A DNA stretch of 64,000 nt, from positions 62,001 to 126,000 of the forward strand of contig NZ_CP025228.1 of NCBI RefSeq assembly GCF_004102025.1, read 5' to 3'. This DNA is from Actinomyces qiguomingii (GTDB lineage Bacteria > Actinomycetota > Actinomycetes > Actinomycetales > Actinomycetaceae). Numbering within the stretch: position 1 is the stretch's first letter; the number at the start of each line of letters is the position of its first letter. The position numbers and the translations under genes were made by a program. The notes under the pieces were generated by a model. It saw nothing but the letters and a program-made list of their open reading frames with translations, did not search any database and was not told where the DNA came from. Below are positions 60,863-64,000 of this stretch, piece by piece.

Positions 60863-61126
60863 TCAGGCGGCGTCGCGCTCGATGGCGTCGAGGGTGTAGT
60901 CCCCGGCCTCGTCGATCGCCTCTGCCAGGGCGGCATCCGGCAGGACCATATCGGAGACGACCGTCGCCACGGACTGCCCGCCCTTGTTGAGGATGACGGA
61001 GACGTTCTTGACGCCGTTGAGGGCCTCCAGCTCCTCGGTGACGTGGGTGACGCAGTGCTCGCAGGTCATCCCGGAGATTCTCAAGGTGGTGGTGCGGTCG
61101 ATGCCGTCGGCGGTGAATGCGGTCAT
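60863..61126 (-). CDS. copZ: Copper chaperone, heavy-metal-associated domain
   Basis: 87 residues, a single ferredoxin-like HMA fold with the metal-binding loop ISGMTCEHCVTHV and the Tyr-containing loop replaced by EAGDYTLD. It carries Cu(I) to the neighbouring ATPase. The frame has about 20 residues more at its N-terminus than minimal CopZ, which may be unstructured. Confidence 0.92.
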   Translation of the reverse strand: MTAFTADGIDRTTTLRISGMTCEHCVTHVTEELEALNGVKNVSVILNKGGQSVATVVSDMVLPDAALAEAIDEAGDYTLDAIERDAA

Positions 61127-61228
61127 TGGAACTCCTTGATCGAGTGTGTTTAGCGGGTTGCGGAAGTTGGTGAGGGCGCCGTGAGCGGGTGCGTCTGGAC
61201 TTGTGGCGCAGTCCGGGTCAGGACTTGG

Positions 61229-61510
61229 CTATGACTTGACCAGGCGGGCGATTGCGTCGCAGGCCTCGCGGATCTTGGCGCGGCCCTCCTCGTCGGAGGA
61301 CTGCGCCGCGTGCAGTACGCAGTGGTTCATGTGGTCCTCGAGCAGTCCCAGGCTGACGGCCTGGAGTGCCTTGGTAACGGCAGAGACCTGGGTTAGGACA
61401 TCGATGCAGTAAGCGTCCTCTTGGACCATGCGCGAGATGCCGCGCACCTGTCCCTCAATGCGACTGAGCCGCTTGAGGTAGTCCTCCTTAGTTCCCGTAT
61501 AGCCGGCCAC
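61229..61510 (-). CDS. csoR: CsoR-family copper-sensing repressor
   Basis: 93 residues from GTG 61510, chosen for GGAGGAAC two bases upstream; the frame stays open but the upstream part lies in the operator region. It is all-helical with the Cu(I)-binding Cys-His-Cys set: Cys in EDAYCIDVL and His and Cys in EDHMNHCVLHA. The N-terminal helix KEDYLKRLSRIEGQVRGI is the family signature. Copper binding releases it from DNA and turns on copZ-copA. The operator is seen at 61576-61592. Confidence 0.93.
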   Translation of the reverse strand: MAGYTGTKEDYLKRLSRIEGQVRGISRMVQEDAYCIDVLTQVSAVTKALQAVSLGLLEDHMNHCVLHAAQSSDEEGRAKIREACDAIARLVKS

Positions 61511-61575
61511 CGTTCCTCCTACCCCCGCTCGTGTCGGGTGGTGCCGGCCGGCCAGCGCCGGCCAACGCACCCACG

Positions 61576-61592
61576 ATACCCCTAGGGGGTAG
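61576..61592. promoter_or_regulatory. CsoR operator
   Basis: ATACCCCTAGGGGGTA, with a TACCCC/GGGGTA dyad, is the standard CsoR box, about 65 bases before the csoR start. It gives auto-repression of the copper operon. Confidence 0.85.
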
Positions 61593-61766
61593 GGGTTGCA
61601 ATGGCTGGGGGATGGGGTCGCAATACTGCGAGCGGCTCGGGCACCTCGCTGCGGACGCTTGCGGCGACCCTTCGCCCCCTGGTGTACGGGAGTCTCCCGC
61701 ACTCCACGGTCGAGTGATGGTTGTCGAGTCTGGGCCTAGCCGCATCGGCTGTGGGATGCTAGCCAT

Positions 61767-62564
61767 ATGAGCGAGCAGCACGCGCCCGAGGGCATGGACA
61801 TCCCCGATACTTCCTGGGCGCCCAATGGTTGGGAGCCCAGTGACATCGGCTTCGATGACGCCCCCTTTGGCAGTGTCCTGGGTGACCCGCTCATGGGCTC
61901 GCCCATATTCGATGTGTCGGTGCTTGATGCCGCTCCCGGCTCAGGATCTGACGATGCCGGTGCGCGTACCACGCCGCAACCCGGTATTCCGCTATCGGCC
62001 GCCGCTCTACCCAGCAGCCCTATACCCCGCCAGCCGCCGCAGCCCGATTACCACCGGACCACTGCTGGGCGGGAGCCGCAGCCGCGGCCCGCATCTCAAC
62101 CACCGTCGGGCCGTAGCCTGCCTATGCCGCCTCCTAATTCACCGATTTCGGTGCCGCGGTTCCCCTCCCGCGTCGTTGCAGGCTATGGGACAACTCCGAA
62201 TGGGGGGCCGCGACAAGCTCCCGGTGGTGTCGGCAGGGTTCCCGCAGGTTACCCCGGCGCCGCACCGCAAGCGCCGTCGCCTGCGCCCAGGATGTCTGCC
62301 CGAAACCCCTATGCGCGGGTGCAGCAGGTTCAGCGTCCAGCACCGTCTGCTGTGCATTGGCATAATCCCCCACGGCAACCGGTTCAAGCTCCCGGCGGCG
62401 GTGAATCGGAACCCTACATCCGCCCTCAAGCGGGTGCACCGGGAAGACCGACGCAGCCTCGTGAATCCCAGGGCGAAGGCCTAGAAGACATCGATAAATT
62501 CGTGGCCTTCGGAGTCGGTATGGTCGTCCTAGTCCTGCTCATGATGCTGTTTGCCAACCTATGA
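61767..62564 (+). CDS. Pro-rich tail-anchored protein, unknown function
   Basis: 265 residues: an acidic first 80 residues (SDIGFDDAPFGSVLGDPLMG), then a disordered region of about 150 residues very rich in Pro, Arg and Gln (PSGRSLPMPPPN, QAPSPAPRMSARNP), and one C-terminal membrane helix (FGVGMVVLVLLMMLFANL). Such layouts occur in actinobacterial envelope or division-linked proteins, but I recognise no family. A single gene, divergent from csoR. Confidence 0.7.
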   Translation: MSEQHAPEGMDIPDTSWAPNGWEPSDIGFDDAPFGSVLGDPLMGSPIFDVSVLDAAPGSGSDDAGARTTPQPGIPLSAAALPSSPIPRQPPQPDYHRTTAGREPQPRPASQPPSGRSLPMPPPNSPISVPRFPSRVVAGYGTTPNGGPRQAPGGVGRVPAGYPGAAPQAPSPAPRMSARNPYARVQQVQRPAPSAVHWHNPPRQPVQAPGGGESEPYIRPQAGAPGRPTQPRESQGEGLEDIDKFVAFGVGMVVLVLLMMLFANL

Positions 62565-62659
62565 GGCCGTAGACCCGGTAGGGCCCGCCTGGGTGACTCC
62601 AGGAGGCTGTTCATTACAGCCCGTCGAACCAGTCAACTTGACCGCTCCCTACCACACGG

Positions 62660-63544
62660 CTACTTGACCGCACCGGAGGTAATGCCGGAGATGATGCTGC
62701 GCTGGAAGACGGCGAACAACACGATCAGCGGCAGACTCATCAACAGCACGTAGCTGAATATCAGGTGCCAGTTGTTCAGGTGGATACCGGCACTGGCCAC
62801 CGCGAACAGGTTCAGAGGCAGAGTATCCATGCGGCCGCCCACTACGAAAAGTGCGTAGAACACGTCGTTCCAGACGTACAGGCTGATCAGGATGGTGGCC
62901 GTCGCCAGCACCGGGCGCAGCAGCGGCAGGATTATCATGGTGAACACCCGTACTGGTCCGGCCCCATCAACCCTGGCGGCCTCCTCCAAAGACTCTGGGA
63001 CGGTGCGTACGAAGCCGGTGACGAAGAAGATCACCGTGGACATGTACATGCCCGTGTAGGTGCAGATCATGCCCACCGCGCTTCCAGCCAATCCGAGCTG
63101 GCGCAACAACAGCACCAGCGTGACCACCGCCGGTGGCAAAATGATGCCGGAGATGCCCACAGCGTACAGCACAGCCGTTAGCCGTCCCGAGCGGCGGGCC
63201 AGAATCCAAGCGGCCATGGACCCAAGCACGAGTACCGCCAACACCGAAGGTACCAGCATTACAATACTGCCAATGAAGGCCGGACCGATTTCTGAGCGTT
63301 CTACCACTTCTGCCAGGTTCTCCCCCAATCGCCACCGGGACGGCAGCGATAGGTCAGGGGAGAACGCCTCCGCCTGTGACTTGCCGGCGGTGACCAGCAC
63401 CGTCCATAGCGGAACTCCCACCAGGAGCAATGCCAGCAATACGCTAACTACCGGCTGTACCACGGTCGGGAGTAGACGCGCGGCCGTAATGGTTCTGCGG
63501 CGGTCGCGGTCATGGACGGCGGCCGGGCTGGCACGATCTTTCAT
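62660..63544 (-). CDS. Sugar ABC transporter permease, MalG type
   Basis: 294 residues with six helices. The EAA loop is LEEAARVDGAGPVRVFTMII, and the N-terminus is basic (RDRRRTITAARLL). It overlaps the other permease gene by four bases. It ends near the Pro-rich gene (convergent). A separate transporter from the one at 19.8-23 kb. Confidence 0.93.
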   Translation of the reverse strand: MKDRASPAAVHDRDRRRTITAARLLPTVVQPVVSVLLALLLVGVPLWTVLVTAGKSQAEAFSPDLSLPSRWRLGENLAEVVERSEIGPAFIGSIVMLVPSVLAVLVLGSMAAWILARRSGRLTAVLYAVGISGIILPPAVVTLVLLLRQLGLAGSAVGMICTYTGMYMSTVIFFVTGFVRTVPESLEEAARVDGAGPVRVFTMIILPLLRPVLATATILISLYVWNDVFYALFVVGGRMDTLPLNLFAVASAGIHLNNWHLIFSYVLLMSLPLIVLFAVFQRSIISGITSGAVK

Positions 63545-64000
63545 GTCATAGTCCTTTCTCGGCGCCGGAGCATGCCGATCACCGGGAAGGCCAGGAACAC
63601 TACGGCCAGGAACAGCACCAGGCTCATGGTGGTTGCCTGAGCGTACAGCCCCTGCCCGAAAGTGCGGAAGATGAACAGGTTGAGCAACTCGGTGGAACTG
63701 CCCGGCCCGCCGCCGGTGGTGGCCTGCACAATGTCGAAGGAGTTCATCGATCCCAACAGTGCCGTGGCCACATTGAAGGTAACCGCCGGGGCGATCAACG
63801 GGATACGTATGCGCAGGAGCATCTGCCAGGGGGAGACTCCATCAATGCGCGCTGCCTCTAGCACCTGGGAGTCGATCGTCTTAAGTCCCGCCAGGTAGAC
63901 GAGCATCGACATTCCCATCCATTTCCAGGAATGGATGAGGATCACCACCAGGATCGTCCAAGTGGTCGATCCCAGCCAGGCCGTTCGCACCGGTGTCCCG
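63541..64000 (-). CDS. Sugar ABC transporter permease, MalF type (5' end outside window)
   Basis: The C-terminal 150 or so residues of a CUT1 permease. VLEAARIDGVSPWQMLLRIR is the EAA loop, followed by the last two helices. An internal ATG at 63990 is not the start: the sequence before it still encodes permease, and the true start lies beyond 64000. The binding-protein gene is expected further on. Confidence 0.9.
   Translation of the reverse strand, partial: GTPVRTAWLGSTTWTILVVILIHSWKWMGMSMLVYLAGLKTIDSQVLEAARIDGVSPWQMLLRIRIPLIAPAVTFNVATALLGSMNSFDIVQATTGGGPGSSTELLNLFIFRTFGQGLYAQATTMSLVLFLAVVFLAFPVIGMLRRRERTMT

Overview
The window is high-GC DNA (about two thirds G+C) with Shine-Dalgarno-led, tightly overlapping operons, Gram-positive lipoproteins, a sortase-type LANTG anchor and a CsoR copper operon. 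Together these point to an actinobacterium, most likely Actinomyces or a close relative in the Actinomycetaceae. That placement is inference from protein character; there is no rRNA or other marker gene here, and I saw no tRNA.

Layout. 1-3.4 kb: iron-siderophore binding lipoprotein, sugar O-acetyltransferase, and a Fic toxin broken by a perfect 28-bp tandem duplication next to its intact antitoxin. 3.6-4.7 kb: mosaic ISL3-like non-autonomous element. 4.8-18 kb: ROK sugar kinase, DsbA-like protein, flotillin/NfeD pair, DUF2079 protein, methyltransferase, a Trp-rich 26-residue ORF, a two-component system, small membrane proteins, and a kinase-like/flippase fusion. 18.3-26.9 kb: DeoR/LacI-type regulator divergent from a CUT1 sugar ABC operon with four or more catabolic genes. 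26.9-28.2 kb: repeats and IS remnants. 28.2-33.5 kb: second sugar-type catabolic locus (TIM-barrel isomerase, SDR, flavoprotein, Gfo/Idh/MocA oxidoreductase) with visible operators.

33.8-45.9 kb is the centrepiece: a complete RiPP cluster for azole- and dehydroamino-acid-containing peptides. It holds a YcaO cyclodehydratase, a zinc-Cys ThiF/RRE-like partner, a ThiF/RRE-nitroreductase fusion, a second nitroreductase half, four tandem precursor peptides with uncharged 28-residue cores rich in Ser/Thr/Cys, an M50-type membrane metalloprotease with a PqqD-like N-terminus, a split lantibiotic dehydratase (glutamylation and elimination proteins), an ABC exporter and an FMN-binding protein. The layout recalls goadsporin and thiopeptide clusters, but there is no separate pyridine synthase, the dehydrogenase is split and fused in an unusual way, and there are four different substrates.

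46-56.6 kb: an ISL3 element with perfect 8-bp target duplication, IS remnants, a second CRISPR-like 28/32 repeat pair, a LuxR-type response regulator with a tandemly duplicated, in-frame fused and frameshifted histidine kinase, an ABC exporter, a membrane-anchored orphan, a LANTG-anchored SGNH hydrolase, and another ISL3-like non-autonomous element (perfect 8-bp target duplication). 56.9-64 kb: orphan membrane-anchored protein, copper operon csoR-copZ-copA with its operator, a Pro-rich tail-anchored protein, and the permease genes of another sugar ABC transporter running off the end.
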